Positions 49,324 through 59,354 are shown, numbered from the stretch's first letter. The stretch is 64,000 nucleotides of DNA from Salinicola salarius (GCF_002179555.1 NZ_NHOU01000010.1:1-64000), one strand, 5' to 3'. Program-made: numbers and translations. The notes: generated by a model not told the origin, from the letters alone.

Positions 49324-50154
49324 ATGAGCTCGGAAACCCCTCAGTTGCCACTGATTCTGGACCCGGCCACGTTAGCGCAGCACCTCGAAGACCCGCACCT
49401 GCTGATCATCGATGTGCCGCTCAAGGCCGAAAGTTACGAATCGGGTCACGTGCCGGGTGCGATCTTCCTCGAATCCCGCCGCCTGCTGGCCGGCACCGGC
49501 GAGGTGCCCAACGACGTGCCATCCGAAGCTGCTCTGAGCGCGCTGTTTTCCGAGCTCGGGCTGACGCCGGAGACCCATGTCGTCGCCTACGACGATGAAG
49601 GAGGCGGCTGGGCCGGGCGTCTGCTCTGGACGCTGGAGCTGATCGGCCACCGCCGTTACTCGTACCTCAACGGCGGGATCCACGCCTGGCGTGCCGACGG
49701 TCAGCCGGTCTCCACCGCGCCCGCCTCGTCCACGCCCAGCCAGTACGAAGCGGCCTACCTCAATCCGCAGGTCCTGATCCGGCGCGAGGAACTGATGGAG
49801 CGACTCGGCGATCCTGCGCTCGCGATCTGGGATGCCCGTTCCGACGAGGAGTATCGGGGCACCAAGGGCGACAATCGCAAGCGGGGTCATATCCCCGGGG
49901 CGGTCAACTTCGACTGGCTGGACGTGATGGATAAGGACCACGACCTGCGTCTGCGCGACTACGCCGAACTCGTCACCGAACTGGAAGCCCGCGGCCTGAC
50001 CCAGGACAAGGAGATCGTGACCCACTGCCAGACCCACCACCGCAGCGGACTGACCTGGCTCGCCGCCAAGGCGCTCGGTTACGACAACGTTCGCGCCTAT
50101 CCCGGCTCGTGGAAGGAGTGGGGCAACCGCGACGATACGCCAGTCGAGAAGTGA
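49324..50154 (+). CDS. Rhodanese-type sulfurtransferase (RhdA-like)
   Basis: 276 residues with two rhodanese domains. The C-terminal one carries the active-site cysteine in THCQTHHRSGLTW, the loop I recall from Azotobacter vinelandii RhdA (thiosulfate sulfurtransferase). The N-terminal domain is inactive, as usual. The ATG at 49324 has AGGAG upstream. It lies before psd, an order seen in pseudomonads and relatives. Confidence 0.9.
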   Translation: MSSETPQLPLILDPATLAQHLEDPHLLIIDVPLKAESYESGHVPGAIFLESRRLLAGTGEVPNDVPSEAALSALFSELGLTPETHVVAYDDEGGGWAGRLLWTLELIGHRRYSYLNGGIHAWRADGQPVSTAPASSTPSQYEAAYLNPQVLIRREELMERLGDPALAIWDARSDEEYRGTKGDNRKRGHIPGAVNFDWLDVMDKDHDLRLRDYAELVTELEARGLTQDKEIVTHCQTHHRSGLTWLAAKALGYDNVRAYPGSWKEWGNRDDTPVEK

Positions 50155-50163
50155 CGGCCGCCG

Positions 50164-50240
50164 GCTCGTAGCTCGTAGCTCGTAGCTCGTAGCTCGTAGC
50201 TCGTAGCTCGTAGCTCGTAGCTCGTAGCTCGTAGCTCGTA
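50164..50240. repeat. Heptanucleotide tandem array, 11 perfect copies
   Basis: GCTCGTA repeated 11 times without a mismatch (77 bp), followed by a partial GCTC. It starts 10 bases after the rhodanese stop and ends 85 bases before the psd start. A 7-bp unit cannot preserve reading frame except in threes; it lies outside any credible gene. Confidence 0.97.
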
Positions 50241-50325
50241 GCTCATTCTATTGCGCGGACCGGGTGGTCTCGCTACCTTGTCCGCCTTCCAGTTCGTCCG
50301 TCTTTCCAATACCGGGGTCATCATC

Positions 50326-51171
50326 GTGGATCGCCAGGAACTCTTCGCCAGAATTCAGTACCCGCTACCTCACCACGCGATCTCGCGACTGATCGGCCTG
50401 GTCGCCGAATGCCGGATTCCCTGGGTCAAGGATCTGTTCATCCGTCGTTTCATTCACACCTACGGTGTGGACATGAGCCAGGCCCTGGAGCCGGACCCGA
50501 CCGCCTACGCCTGCTTCAACGACTTCTTCACCCGCGCGCTCAAGCCCGACGCTCGCCCCATCGGCGAAGGCCTGGTCTCCCCCGCCGACGGCGTGCTGTC
50601 ACGCTACGGCCGTATCGAACACGGCACCCTGATTCAGGCCAAGGGACAGACCTACTCGCTTGGCGCCCTGCTCGGCGGCGACGTTTCCCGCGCGGCACCG
50701 TTTCGCCAGGGCAGCTTCGCCACGGTCTACCTGTCGCCGAAGGACTATCATCGCGTCCACATGCCCATGACCGGCACCCTGCGCGAGATGACCTACGTGC
50801 CGGGGCGGCTGTTCTCGGTCAACCAGGCCACTGCCAATCACGTGCCCGGCCTGTTCGCCCGCAACGAGCGCCTGGTCTGTATCTTCGATACCGAGCACGG
50901 GCCGCTGGCGATAGTGCTGGTCGGCGCGATGATCGTCGCTGCCATCGAGACTACCTGGGCCGGCCAGGTCACGCCGCTGAGCGGTCGCGTGCAGACCACG
51001 CGTTTCGATGAGCCGATCGTGATCGAGAAGGGACAGGAGATGGGCCGTTTCAAGCTCGGCTCCACCGTGGTGATGTGCATGGGCCGAGAGATGGCTTTCG
51101 GGGATTTCGATCCGAAAGGCAGCCCGATCAGCATGGGCCAGACGATGGGCGCGCTGCCGGGCGAGGCCTGA
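50326..51171 (+). CDS. psd: Phosphatidylserine decarboxylase proenzyme
   Basis: 281 residues from the GTG at 50326; the sequence from there aligns with the family N-terminus ([14 protein letters not shown]). It makes phosphatidylethanolamine in the inner membrane. The LGST motif marks self-cleavage between Gly245 and Ser246, giving the pyruvoyl prosthetic group. The open frame extends back to a TTG at 50251, just beside the heptamer array, but those residues are not conserved. The ribosome site is weak. Confidence 0.94.
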   Translation: MDRQELFARIQYPLPHHAISRLIGLVAECRIPWVKDLFIRRFIHTYGVDMSQALEPDPTAYACFNDFFTRALKPDARPIGEGLVSPADGVLSRYGRIEHGTLIQAKGQTYSLGALLGGDVSRAAPFRQGSFATVYLSPKDYHRVHMPMTGTLREMTYVPGRLFSVNQATANHVPGLFARNERLVCIFDTEHGPLAIVLVGAMIVAAIETTWAGQVTPLSGRVQTTRFDEPIVIEKGQEMGRFKLGSTVVMCMGREMAFGDFDPKGSPISMGQTMGALPGEA

Positions 51172-51222
51172 TGCTGGCGCCTGGAGAAAGACACTCCATA
51201 GCCACCGACTCGGGAGTTAGCA

Positions 51223-51639
51223 ATGCCACTGGAAATCTCCCGCAACGTATCGATCCCCGACAACGAGATCGAACTGATCGCCGTCCGCGCCCAGGGCGCC
51301 GGCGGCCAGAACGTCAACAAGGTTTCCTCGGCGATTCACCTGCGCTTCGATATCCGCGCCTCGAGCCTGCACTCCGGGTTCAAGGAAAAGCTGCTGGCGC
51401 TCAGCGACAAGCGCATCACCCGCGACGGGGTCATCGTGATCAAGTCGCAGGAGCATCGTACGCAGGAACTCAACCGTGAAGCCGCGCTGGCCAGGCTCAA
51501 GCAGTTGATCAAGCCCGTGCTCTACGGCGACAAACCTCGCCAGGCGACTAAACCCAGCCGTAGCGCAAAGCGAAAGCGGGTCGATCAAAAGACGAAACAC
51601 GGCCAGAAGAAACGCCTGCGCGGGCGTATCGACGACTGA
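51223..51639 (+). CDS. arfB: Ribosome-rescue peptidyl-tRNA hydrolase ArfB
   Basis: 138 residues. The catalytic GGQ is in RAQGAGGQNVNKVSSAIHLRFD (about residues 26-28). The C-terminal tail is rich in Lys and Arg (SRSAKRKRVDQKTKHGQKKRLRG), as needed to enter the empty mRNA channel of stalled ribosomes. GGGAG precedes the ATG. Confidence 0.92.
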   Translation: MPLEISRNVSIPDNEIELIAVRAQGAGGQNVNKVSSAIHLRFDIRASSLHSGFKEKLLALSDKRITRDGVIVIKSQEHRTQELNREAALARLKQLIKPVLYGDKPRQATKPSRSAKRKRVDQKTKHGQKKRLRGRIDD

Positions 51640-51653
51640 AATCGCCCTTTTCC

Positions 51654-51680
51654 TCGAGGCGTCTCGTAGAGACGCCTCGA
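51654..51680. terminator. Hairpin between convergent arfB and peptidase genes
   Basis: Perfect 12-bp stem TCGAGGCGTCTC/GAGACGCCTCGA with loop GTA, 15 bases after the arfB stop and 14 bases beyond the convergent peptidase stop. No T run on either side; probably a shared terminator. Confidence 0.6.
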
Positions 51681-51693
51681 ATCGTTCGAATCG

Positions 51694-52842
51694 CTAAACC
51701 AGCCTTGCCATCAACCCGGCCATCAGTCTTGATCTCTCGATCAGACTGTCGACCTCGATATGTTCGTTCAAGGTATGAATGCCGGCACCTCGCAGGCCCA
51801 ATCCGTCGAGTGTGGGCAGTCCCATCGCCCCGGTAAAGTTGCCATCGGAACCGCCGCCGCTACTGGAGTGCGGCAGGGACATTCCCAGTTCATCCGCAAC
51901 CGCTTTGGCGTGACCGTAGAGTGCTAGCGTTGCCTCGTTCGGCTCCCATACCGGGCGTACCACGCCGAGTCTGACCTCGAAGCCCACGCCACCCTCCTCG
52001 CGCTGGTTCAGTTGCAGCATGCGCGCGATCCCGCGATCCAGGTCCGTCTGGCGCTTGGCCATGCTCAGCGCCTCGCCGCGACAGGTCGTCGACACGCAGT
52101 TGACCCATTGACCGCCCTGCACCACACCGACGCTGAAGGTACAGTCATCGTCGGTCATCGCCTCGATCTCTGGAATTCGCGCCACCATCTCGCGAATCGC
52201 CGAGTGCCCTTCGGCCAATGCGGCGCCGGCATGACTCGGCCGACCGTGGGCCAGCAGGTCGAAACGGGCGATGGCATACCGGCCGGTAACCACGCCGTTG
52301 CCGACCCGCGCCGGTTCCGGCACCAGAATGTAGCGATGTCTTGCCGCTTCCCGTTCGATCAGTTCGCGGGTGCCGGGGCTGCCGACCTCCTCGTCGCAGG
52401 TCAGCAGTACATGAATCGGCAGGGCCGTGTCGATGCCGGCCTGACGCAGCGCGGCCACGGCGTGAAGTGCAGCGAACGTGCCACCTTTCATGTCACAGAT
52501 CCCGGGACCGTAACAGCGACCGCCCTCGTGCCTGAACGGCAAGGTTTCCAGCGTCCCGACGGGATGCACCGTATCGAGATGCGCCATGATCAAGATACCG
52601 CCCTGCTCACTCGCGGGGTGCGGAAAGCTCGCCTTGAGACAATCGCCGAGTCCGGTCGGACCGGGAATGCGCTCGACCGAAGCCCCCAGATCGACCAGAT
52701 CTTCCGACGCCAGTGTCATCATGCGATTGACGGCGTGGGCATCGAAGGTCGGACTTTCGCATTCGACCCAGCGCTTCAGCCCGGCAATCATGTCATCGAT
52801 ATCGAATTCGAGCGCCTTCACGAACCCCCGGGCAAGACTCAT
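51694..52842 (-). CDS. M20-family metallopeptidase (carboxypeptidase G2-like)
   Basis: 382 residues. Zinc ligands are in IMAHLDTVHPVG and GICDMKGG; the catalytic glutamate is in TCDEEVGSPGTRELIE; the lid domain has HGRPSHAGAALAEGHSAI. It resembles glutamate carboxypeptidase/CPG2-type enzymes that cleave acyl-amino acid or small peptide bonds. The start overlaps the upstream hydrolase stop by four bases. It is the last gene of the peptide-transport operon. Confidence 0.85.
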   Translation of the reverse strand: MSLARGFVKALEFDIDDMIAGLKRWVECESPTFDAHAVNRMMTLASEDLVDLGASVERIPGPTGLGDCLKASFPHPASEQGGILIMAHLDTVHPVGTLETLPFRHEGGRCYGPGICDMKGGTFAALHAVAALRQAGIDTALPIHVLLTCDEEVGSPGTRELIEREAARHRYILVPEPARVGNGVVTGRYAIARFDLLAHGRPSHAGAALAEGHSAIREMVARIPEIEAMTDDDCTFSVGVVQGGQWVNCVSTTCRGEALSMAKRQTDLDRGIARMLQLNQREEGGVGFEVRLGVVRPVWEPNEATLALYGHAKAVADELGMSLPHSSSGGGSDGNFTGAMGLPTLDGLGLRGAGIHTLNEHIEVDSLIERSRLMAGLMARLV

Positions 52843-54035
52843 GCGCTCACCGCCCGGGACTCGGCCACATCCGCCAGCTCGTTGAGGCGACGCTCGGCAA
52901 CCCGTGCCAGCAGGCTCGCACCGACCGGCAGAATGCCGTCGTCCAGCACGAACGCCGGATTATGGACCGGAATATCGCCGGCATGTCCCACCCAACAGTA
53001 GGAGCCGGGCACTACCTTGAGCATGTCGGCGAAGTCTTCGCTCCCCATTGCCGGGCGGCCGAGATCGCCGACATTGGCGTCACCGACGATCTCCTTGGCC
53101 GCTGCTTCCAGCGCCCCGGTCTGCTCGGCATGGTTCTCCAGTACCGAAAAGATATTGCGGATATCGACATCGATCTCGACGCCGTAGGCGTTGGCCACCC
53201 CGGCGGAAAGTTCGCGGATGCGCTCGTGGATCAGTGCGGCGACGCCGTCGTCGAAGGTGCGAATGGTGCCGGAGAGCGTGGCCGACTGCGGAATCACGTT
53301 GTAGGCGGAGCCCGAGTGCAACTGGGTAATCGAGACCACGGCAGCGTCCAGCGGGTCGGTATTGCGGCTGACGATGCTCTGCATGGCCTGTGAAAGCTGG
53401 GTCGCTACCACGATCGGATCTCGTGCGTTATTGGGCTGGGCACCATGACTGCCTCGGCCGCGAATGACGATATCGAAGAATTCCGCGCCCGCCATGGCCT
53501 TGCCGCTCATCACCCGAATCTGCCCGTGATCGAGGTGCGGCGCATTGTGTAATGCATAGATTTCGTCACAGGGAAAGCGCTCGAACAGCTTTTCGGCAAT
53601 CATCGCCCGCGCGCCACCCAGCCCCTCCTCCGCGGGCTGGAAGATCAGCATCACGCGTCCGGCGAAGTCTCGCGTCTCGGCGAGATAGCGCGCCGCACCC
53701 AGCAGCATCGTGGTATGGCCGTCGTGGCCACAGCCATGAAATCGACCGGGGTGCTTCGAGGCGAACGGCAGCGCCGTTTCCTCGGTCATCGGCAACGCAT
53801 CCATATCGGCACGCAGTCCGATCGTCTTGCCCGGCCCACGCTTGCCGTCGATCAGGCCGATGACGCCGGTCTTGCCGATTCCAGCGTGTATCTCGACCCC
53901 CAGCGCCTGCAGGTAGGCGGCGACGATTGCGGAGGTGCGCTGCTCTTCGAAGCCGATCTCCGGGTGGGCATGGATGTCGTGACGAATCTCGATCAGTTCG
54001 TCGGTAAAGGCGTCGATACGCGGCAACGTGGTCAT
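52839..54035 (-). CDS. M20D-family amidohydrolase (hippurate hydrolase-like)
   Basis: 398 residues: RHDIHAHPEIGFEE, the metal-binding CGHDGHTTMLLGAARYL and PAEEGLGGARAMI are the M20D signatures of N-acyl-amino acid and aminoacylase-type enzymes. AGGAG lies a few bases before the ATG at 54035. The open frame upstream covers the M81 gene in another frame and is not coding. It sits between the M81 and M20 genes in one operon. Confidence 0.88.
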   Translation of the reverse strand: MTTLPRIDAFTDELIEIRHDIHAHPEIGFEEQRTSAIVAAYLQALGVEIHAGIGKTGVIGLIDGKRGPGKTIGLRADMDALPMTEETALPFASKHPGRFHGCGHDGHTTMLLGAARYLAETRDFAGRVMLIFQPAEEGLGGARAMIAEKLFERFPCDEIYALHNAPHLDHGQIRVMSGKAMAGAEFFDIVIRGRGSHGAQPNNARDPIVVATQLSQAMQSIVSRNTDPLDAAVVSITQLHSGSAYNVIPQSATLSGTIRTFDDGVAALIHERIRELSAGVANAYGVEIDVDIRNIFSVLENHAEQTGALEAAAKEIVGDANVGDLGRPAMGSEDFADMLKVVPGSYCWVGHAGDIPVHNPAFVLDDGILPVGASLLARVAERRLNELADVAESRAVSA

Positions 54036-54079
54036 GAAAACTCCTTGGAACGGAAAATCGGTATTGGCGGAACCCAAGA

Positions 54080-55600
54080 TCAGGCGGGCTCGGCAATAGG
54101 CGTGAATGGTCTTCCCAGCGGCGAAGTCCGCATACCCGGACGCAGCCGCTGCCATGGCAGATTGGACGGATCCACCGCCATCGGTCCCGGCGCGGCGCAG
54201 ACCAGAATGGCTTCGGCAATCGGCGCGAAGTCGGCCCGAAAGTGCACCGAACTCTTGTTGACGAGAATGGCCTGCTCCAACGGCTCGATGCCCACCGAGC
54301 GATACATCGCCTGATCCGCCATCTGTGCCTTGCGGCTGACCACCACGACGCGCACGTCGCCGATTCGCAGGCAGGCGGACGGTCCCATCTCGAGGCGCCC
54401 GCCACCGTAATACGGGCCGGGCGCAACAAAGCAGCCGTCCGAGAGCGCTTCGACCATGAACTCCGCCTCCAGCGGCGAGTCCCCTTCCACGCCGGAATGA
54501 CCACCCAGCGCCAGCCGGACCACTGCGCCGACGCCCGCCTCGTGCGCGACCTCGGCCGCTGCCGGGTCGAACACGTTGCCGATCGCGGCGCGCTCGGCCC
54601 CGCAAGCGATAAGCGCTTTCAGCATGCCCATGGTGTCGGAGTTGCCCCCTGCTCCCGGATTGTCCTGGGTATCGGCGATCACCACCGGTCTGGTCGCACC
54701 ATCGGCCAGGCGCATTGCTTCGCGTACCCCGGCGTCGGGATCGAGCACCCGCCCGGCGAATGCCGGCTCCTGTGCGGCAATCCGTGCCATCAGTGTGTCG
54801 GCGGCAGACTCGGCAGTGACCGAATCGATGCCATAGACCACGATACAAGGGCCGCAGTCGGCGAAATCGGCGGCCGGAAAGCCGGTCAGAAACGAAACGG
54901 AGGGCAGCGACTCGCTCTCCATCGCGGCTACCCCGGCATAGAGCGAGCGGCACGGCTCCTCCGCCGTGCACTGCCAGGCGATCGGCATCAGAAAATCGAG
55001 CTGACGAAACGCTTTGGCGGGGCGCGGACTTCCCCCCAACAACTTCGCCAACGCCTTGGCACAGCGCGCACCGGTCTCTGCCATGTCGACGTGTGGATAG
55101 GTTCGATAAGCGATCAGCATATCGGCCTGCTCGACCATTGCCGGCGTAACGTTGCCGTGCAGATCCAGCGAGACCACGATCGGGACCTCTTCACCCACCA
55201 ATGCCCGCACACGGCGCAGCAACTCGCCTTCGCCATCATAGAAACGCTGGGTGACCATGGCGCCGTGCAGGTCGAGATAGATGCCATCGAGCGGCATGGC
55301 CTTGTCGATCGACGCCAGCAGACGCGCCGCGATCCGCTCGAAGGCATCCTGCGTGACGTGAGCCGACGGACTCGCTGCCGTCCAGAGGGTAGGAATCAGT
55401 GTCCACGCTCGGGATTCGGGAGCATCGATGAAACCGCACAGACCGATATTGCTATCCGCCACCGCATCGAAGATCGCTTCCCCTTCGCTCAGCGGTGGTG
55501 CGCCGCCACCGCGAAGGAAATCCTCGTAGGTCGCCGGGCTGGGCGCAAAAGTATTGGTTTCGTGGAGAAAACCACCGACGGCAATCCGGGGCTGGGGCAT
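54080..55600 (-). CDS. M81-family metallopeptidase (MlrC-like)
   Basis: 506 residues. The start RIAVGGFLHETNTFAPSPATYEDF, YLDLHGAMV and VSLDLHGNVTPAM are characteristic of M81/MlrC, whose founder hydrolyses linearised microcystin peptides. The C-terminal MlrC domain has DTQDNPGAGGNSDT. In most bacteria the natural substrate is unknown. It is linked to a peptide ABC transporter and two other hydrolases. Confidence 0.88.
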   Translation of the reverse strand: MPQPRIAVGGFLHETNTFAPSPATYEDFLRGGGAPPLSEGEAIFDAVADSNIGLCGFIDAPESRAWTLIPTLWTAASPSAHVTQDAFERIAARLLASIDKAMPLDGIYLDLHGAMVTQRFYDGEGELLRRVRALVGEEVPIVVSLDLHGNVTPAMVEQADMLIAYRTYPHVDMAETGARCAKALAKLLGGSPRPAKAFRQLDFLMPIAWQCTAEEPCRSLYAGVAAMESESLPSVSFLTGFPAADFADCGPCIVVYGIDSVTAESAADTLMARIAAQEPAFAGRVLDPDAGVREAMRLADGATRPVVIADTQDNPGAGGNSDTMGMLKALIACGAERAAIGNVFDPAAAEVAHEAGVGAVVRLALGGHSGVEGDSPLEAEFMVEALSDGCFVAPGPYYGGGRLEMGPSACLRIGDVRVVVVSRKAQMADQAMYRSVGIEPLEQAILVNKSSVHFRADFAPIAEAILVCAAPGPMAVDPSNLPWQRLRPGMRTSPLGRPFTPIAEPA

Positions 55601-55669
55601 GACGCGCTCCTTGAATCAAATGGATCATAAGAAGAGGAAGTTCGATCGAGTGATCCCGGCCATTCATGG

Positions 55670-57385
55670 CTAGACGGGGGCGGTCGATGTGGATGCCGGG
55701 GTCTCCTCGAAGACGTGATCGAGAGGACGGAACCCCGAGAAATCCCAGTGTCGGCCGGGAGCCGCCAGCATCAGCGAGCGCGTGTAGGGATGTTCCGGCG
55801 CACCGAGCACGCGCTCGGCCGGCCCATACTCCACGACCGCACCTTTCTGCATCACCATCACCTCGTCGCAGATCTGGGCGGCGACACGCAGGTCATGCGT
55901 GATGAATAACACCGCGATGCCAAGCCGACGCTGGAGGTCGTCGAGCAGTTCGAGCACCTGGGCCTGAACCGAGACATCCAGCGCCGAGACGGCTTCGTCA
56001 GCGACCAGCACGTCGGGCTCCATTGCCAGCGCCCGCGCGATGGCAATGCGCTGACGCTGCCCGCCGGAAAATTGGTGGGGGTAACGGTCGAGTGCGTCTT
56101 TCGGCAAGCCCACCAATGCCAGCAGCTCGGCGGATTTCTCCATCGCCTCTTCCCGAGGCGTGCCGTAGTTGATGGGGCCTTCGACCAGGCTGGTGGCAAT
56201 CGTCAGGCGCGGGTTGAGCGAGCGGAAGGGATCCTGAAAGATCATCTGGATACGCTTGCGATGCGGCTTCAGCGCAGCCCTTCCCAGGCTGGCGATGTCC
56301 TTGCCCATCACCCGAACACCGCCGCCAGTCGGTTCGATCATCCGCATCACGCAGCGGGCGACTGTCGATTTGCCGGAGCCGCTCTCGCCGACGATGCCCA
56401 GCGTCCGCCCACGCGTCAGCGCGAAGTTGATGTTGCTGGCCGCGAGCGTCTGCGACGCCGCCTTGCCGGTCCAGCGTGCCCAAGCCGAACGTTCGCCATA
56501 ACGTTTTTCGAGCTCGATCGCTTCTAGCACGATTTCGCGATCGGTCACGGCGCGCGCCGCCCTCGGCCGCAGACTCGGCACCGCCGTCAGCAGTTGACGG
56601 GTGTACTCTGTTCCGGGACGTCGCAGCAGTTCCTCGATCGGCTGCGTCTCTACGACCTCGCCATGGCGCATCACGCAGACACGATCCGCGATATCGGCGA
56701 CGACTCCCATGTCGTGCGTGATGAACAGCACCGAGGTGCCATGGCGCTCCTGCAGCGCCTTGATCAACTTGAGAATCTGCTTCTGCGTAGTGACGTCCAG
56801 GGCAGTCGTGGGTTCGTCGGCAATCAGCAGCTTGGGTTCGAGAATCAATGCCATGGCGATCATGATGCGCTGGCGCTGGCCGCCGGAGAGCTGGTGCGGC
56901 CAGCTGTCGAAGACACGCTCGATATCCGGCAACTGGACCTGGTCGAGCATCTCGAGTACGCGTTCGCGCCGCTGTGTCGAAGAGAGGCTTTTCTGGTGCA
57001 TGATCAGCACCTCTTCGATCTGCTCCCCGACCCGCATCAATGGATTGAGCGCCGTCATCGGCTCCTGGAAGATCATCGCCATGCGGCTGGCCCGTAGATC
57101 CCGCAGCCGCGTCGGGGAAACCTCGAGCAGCGAATCGACCTCCAGCTCGATGCGCCCGCCGGTCGCTTTCAAGCTCCCTTTGGGCAGCAAGCCCATCACC
57201 GCCAGCGAGGTCACCGACTTGCCGGATCCCGACTCTCCCACCAGGCAGAGCGTCTCGCCCGGCGCGATACTGAAGTCGACTCCCTTGAGTATCGGCTTGG
57301 CCGCGGCCCCCCGGGTAGCGACCTCCAGCCCCTCGATCTTCAGCACCCACTCAGCAGGACTTTCAGGACGAAGATTATCGGTCAT
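55670..57385 (-). CDS. Peptide ABC transporter, fused double ATPase (DppD-DppF type)
   Basis: 571 residues with two complete ABC domains. Walker A motifs are GESGSGKSVTS and GESGSGKSTVA; signatures are LSGGQRQRIMIA and FSGGQRQRIAIA. This corresponds to DppD and DppF fused in one chain, as in GsiA-like proteins. It overlaps the upstream permease stop by four bases, so the transporter genes are translationally coupled. Confidence 0.92.
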   Translation of the reverse strand: MTDNLRPESPAEWVLKIEGLEVATRGAAAKPILKGVDFSIAPGETLCLVGESGSGKSVTSLAVMGLLPKGSLKATGGRIELEVDSLLEVSPTRLRDLRASRMAMIFQEPMTALNPLMRVGEQIEEVLIMHQKSLSSTQRRERVLEMLDQVQLPDIERVFDSWPHQLSGGQRQRIMIAMALILEPKLLIADEPTTALDVTTQKQILKLIKALQERHGTSVLFITHDMGVVADIADRVCVMRHGEVVETQPIEELLRRPGTEYTRQLLTAVPSLRPRAARAVTDREIVLEAIELEKRYGERSAWARWTGKAASQTLAASNINFALTRGRTLGIVGESGSGKSTVARCVMRMIEPTGGGVRVMGKDIASLGRAALKPHRKRIQMIFQDPFRSLNPRLTIATSLVEGPINYGTPREEAMEKSAELLALVGLPKDALDRYPHQFSGGQRQRIAIARALAMEPDVLVADEAVSALDVSVQAQVLELLDDLQRRLGIAVLFITHDLRVAAQICDEVMVMQKGAVVEYGPAERVLGAPEHPYTRSLMLAAPGRHWDFSGFRPLDHVFEETPASTSTAPV

Positions 57386-58284
57386 TGCGCACCTCCACGT
57401 TTCTGTAGTCGAGGGTCCAGACGGTCACGGGCGGCATCACCAAGCAGATTGATCGAGAGAATGCAGACCGACAGTGCGATGCCCGGCCAGAAGATCAGCG
57501 ATGGCTTGATCAGGAAGTAGGTTCGGCCCTCCGCCATGATGTTGCCCCAGGTCGGCGTTTCGGTACCGAGGCCGGCACCCAGAAAGGAGAGAATGGCTTC
57601 GGTCAGAATGGCCGAGGCGCAGATGTAGGTACTCATCACGATCAGCGGGGCCAGCGTATTGGGCATCAGATGACGCCACATGACCGTGGGGAGGCTACTT
57701 CCCAGCGACACGGCAGCCTCCACATAGGGCTCTTCCCGCGCGGACAGCACCACCGAACGGACCAGACGCACGATTCGGGGTATCTCCGGAATGGTGATCG
57801 CGGCCATGACCGTCCACAGGTTGGCGCTGATCAAGGAGACGATGGCAATCGCCAGCAGCACGCTCGGAATCGCCATCAGACCATCCATGACTCGCATGAT
57901 CACTGCATCCAGGCTACGGAAGAAGCCCGCGAGTATGCCGAGCGGCAGACCGACGACGACGCTGATCAGCGCACTGCCGAGCCCCACGATCAGAGAAACC
58001 CTTGCGCCGTAGAGCACTCTCGACAGCAGGTCCCGGCCATAGGCGTCGCTGCCCAGCCAGTAGGTATCGCTGGGTGGCTTCAGGCGATCGGCAGGCGACA
58101 TGCCTAGCGGATCGTGGGGTGCCAGCCACGGTGCCAGAATAGCGATGATCACGATCAACGCCAGGCAGATGGCGGCAACGATCACCGCCCAGCCGGGGCG
58201 CTGGCGCGGCCACAAGCGCAGCCGACGCCGTGGTGGAATGGCGGCGGAAACATCGGGGGATGCATGAGGCGATGATAGGCTCAT
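57382..58284 (-). CDS. Peptide ABC transporter permease (DppC-like)
   Basis: 300 residues, six membrane segments, with the N-terminal permease extension (WAVIVAAICLALIVIIAILAPWLAPHDP) and LGSDAYGRDLLSRVLYGARVSL typical of DppC. The EAA-loop region is EEPYVEAAVSLGSSLPTVMWRHLMPN. Overlaps both neighbours by four bases. Confidence 0.93.
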   Translation of the reverse strand: MSLSSPHASPDVSAAIPPRRRLRLWPRQRPGWAVIVAAICLALIVIIAILAPWLAPHDPLGMSPADRLKPPSDTYWLGSDAYGRDLLSRVLYGARVSLIVGLGSALISVVVGLPLGILAGFFRSLDAVIMRVMDGLMAIPSVLLAIAIVSLISANLWTVMAAITIPEIPRIVRLVRSVVLSAREEPYVEAAVSLGSSLPTVMWRHLMPNTLAPLIVMSTYICASAILTEAILSFLGAGLGTETPTWGNIMAEGRTYFLIKPSLIFWPGIALSVCILSINLLGDAARDRLDPRLQKRGGAQ

Positions 58285-59228
58285 TGGTAACGAATCCTCG
58301 GGTCGAGCAGCGCATAGGAGAGATCGATAGCCAAATTGATCATCACGTAGACGCCGCTGGTGACCAGAATCAGCCCCTGAATCACCGGGTAATCGCGCGA
58401 GAGAATGGCATCGACGGTCAACCGCCCCAGCCCTGGAATATTGAACACGCTTTCAGTCACCACCACGCCAGTGATCATCAGTGCGAAGCCGGTCCCGATG
58501 ACCTCCAGAATCGGCACGCCGGCGTTGCGTAGCGCATGCTTGAACAGCACGCGTTTTTCGCTGGCTCCCTTGGCATGGGCAGTACGAATGAAGTCTTCCC
58601 CCAGCACATCGAGCATGCTGGCACGGGTCATGCGCGCGATCAGTGCGATATAGATCGTCGACAGCATCAACGCCGGCAGGATCGCGTGCTGGATGAAAGG
58701 ACCGAACCCTTCCTGGGAAACCCGTCTGAAACCCTGTACCGGTAGCCAGCCGAGATCGATGGAGAAAATCTTGATCAGAATGTAGCCGGTCACGAACACC
58801 GGTACCGAAAACCCCAGCACCGACAGGGACATGACCGCGTTATCGATCAGGCTGCCATGCTTCCAGGCCGCGATGACGCCCATCGGCACTGCCACGACCA
58901 CCGACAGCGCAATGCTCAGCAGCGCCAGGCTAATGGTGGGTTCGAGACGCTGTGCCATCAGTTGCGTCACCGGCAAGTTCGACATCAACGAGGTGCCGAA
59001 GTCACCTCGCAATAACTCCCCGGCCCAGTTGAAGAACTGAATATAAAGAGGCTGGTTGAGCCCTAGCGTTTCGCGAATGCGGTCCAGTTGCTCCGGTGTC
59101 GCCATATCGCCGGCGATGATGGCGGCGGGGTCGCCTGGCGAGAGCCGCAGCAACAGGAAAACGAACAGCGCAACCACGACCATCACCGGCACTGCTGCCA
59201 ATGTTCGACGCAGACAGTAGCTGAACAT
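58281..59228 (-). CDS. Peptide ABC transporter permease (DppB-like)
   Basis: 315 residues with six membrane segments. The N-terminus FSYCLRRTLAAVPVMVVVALFVFLLLRLSPGDPA and the loop FIRTAHAKGASEKRVLFKHALRNA are standard for DppB. It pairs with the DppC-like gene downstream. The 126-base gap to the binding-protein gene contains imperfect repeats of a GAACTCGTTGAA-type sequence. Confidence 0.93.
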   Translation of the reverse strand: MFSYCLRRTLAAVPVMVVVALFVFLLLRLSPGDPAAIIAGDMATPEQLDRIRETLGLNQPLYIQFFNWAGELLRGDFGTSLMSNLPVTQLMAQRLEPTISLALLSIALSVVVAVPMGVIAAWKHGSLIDNAVMSLSVLGFSVPVFVTGYILIKIFSIDLGWLPVQGFRRVSQEGFGPFIQHAILPALMLSTIYIALIARMTRASMLDVLGEDFIRTAHAKGASEKRVLFKHALRNAGVPILEVIGTGFALMITGVVVTESVFNIPGLGRLTVDAILSRDYPVIQGLILVTSGVYVMINLAIDLSYALLDPRIRYQ

Positions 59229-59354
59229 GAGCGTGCTCCATTGAGGTTCGAATCCGATGACTCACGAGTCCGATGAACGACGAACTCGTTGAAATGCGAA
59301 TTCGTTGACGTGCGAGACGGGAATGGAGCGTGGTGGTAGCCACGCCCCACTCGT

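Noticed and set aside
50164-50240. CRISPR-like array
   Set aside because: The units are 7 bp and directly adjacent with no spacers, so this is a simple tandem repeat.
54036-54971. N-terminal extension of the M20D hydrolase
   Set aside because: It overlaps the M81 gene in another frame; the ATG at 54035 has a ribosome site and matches the family start.
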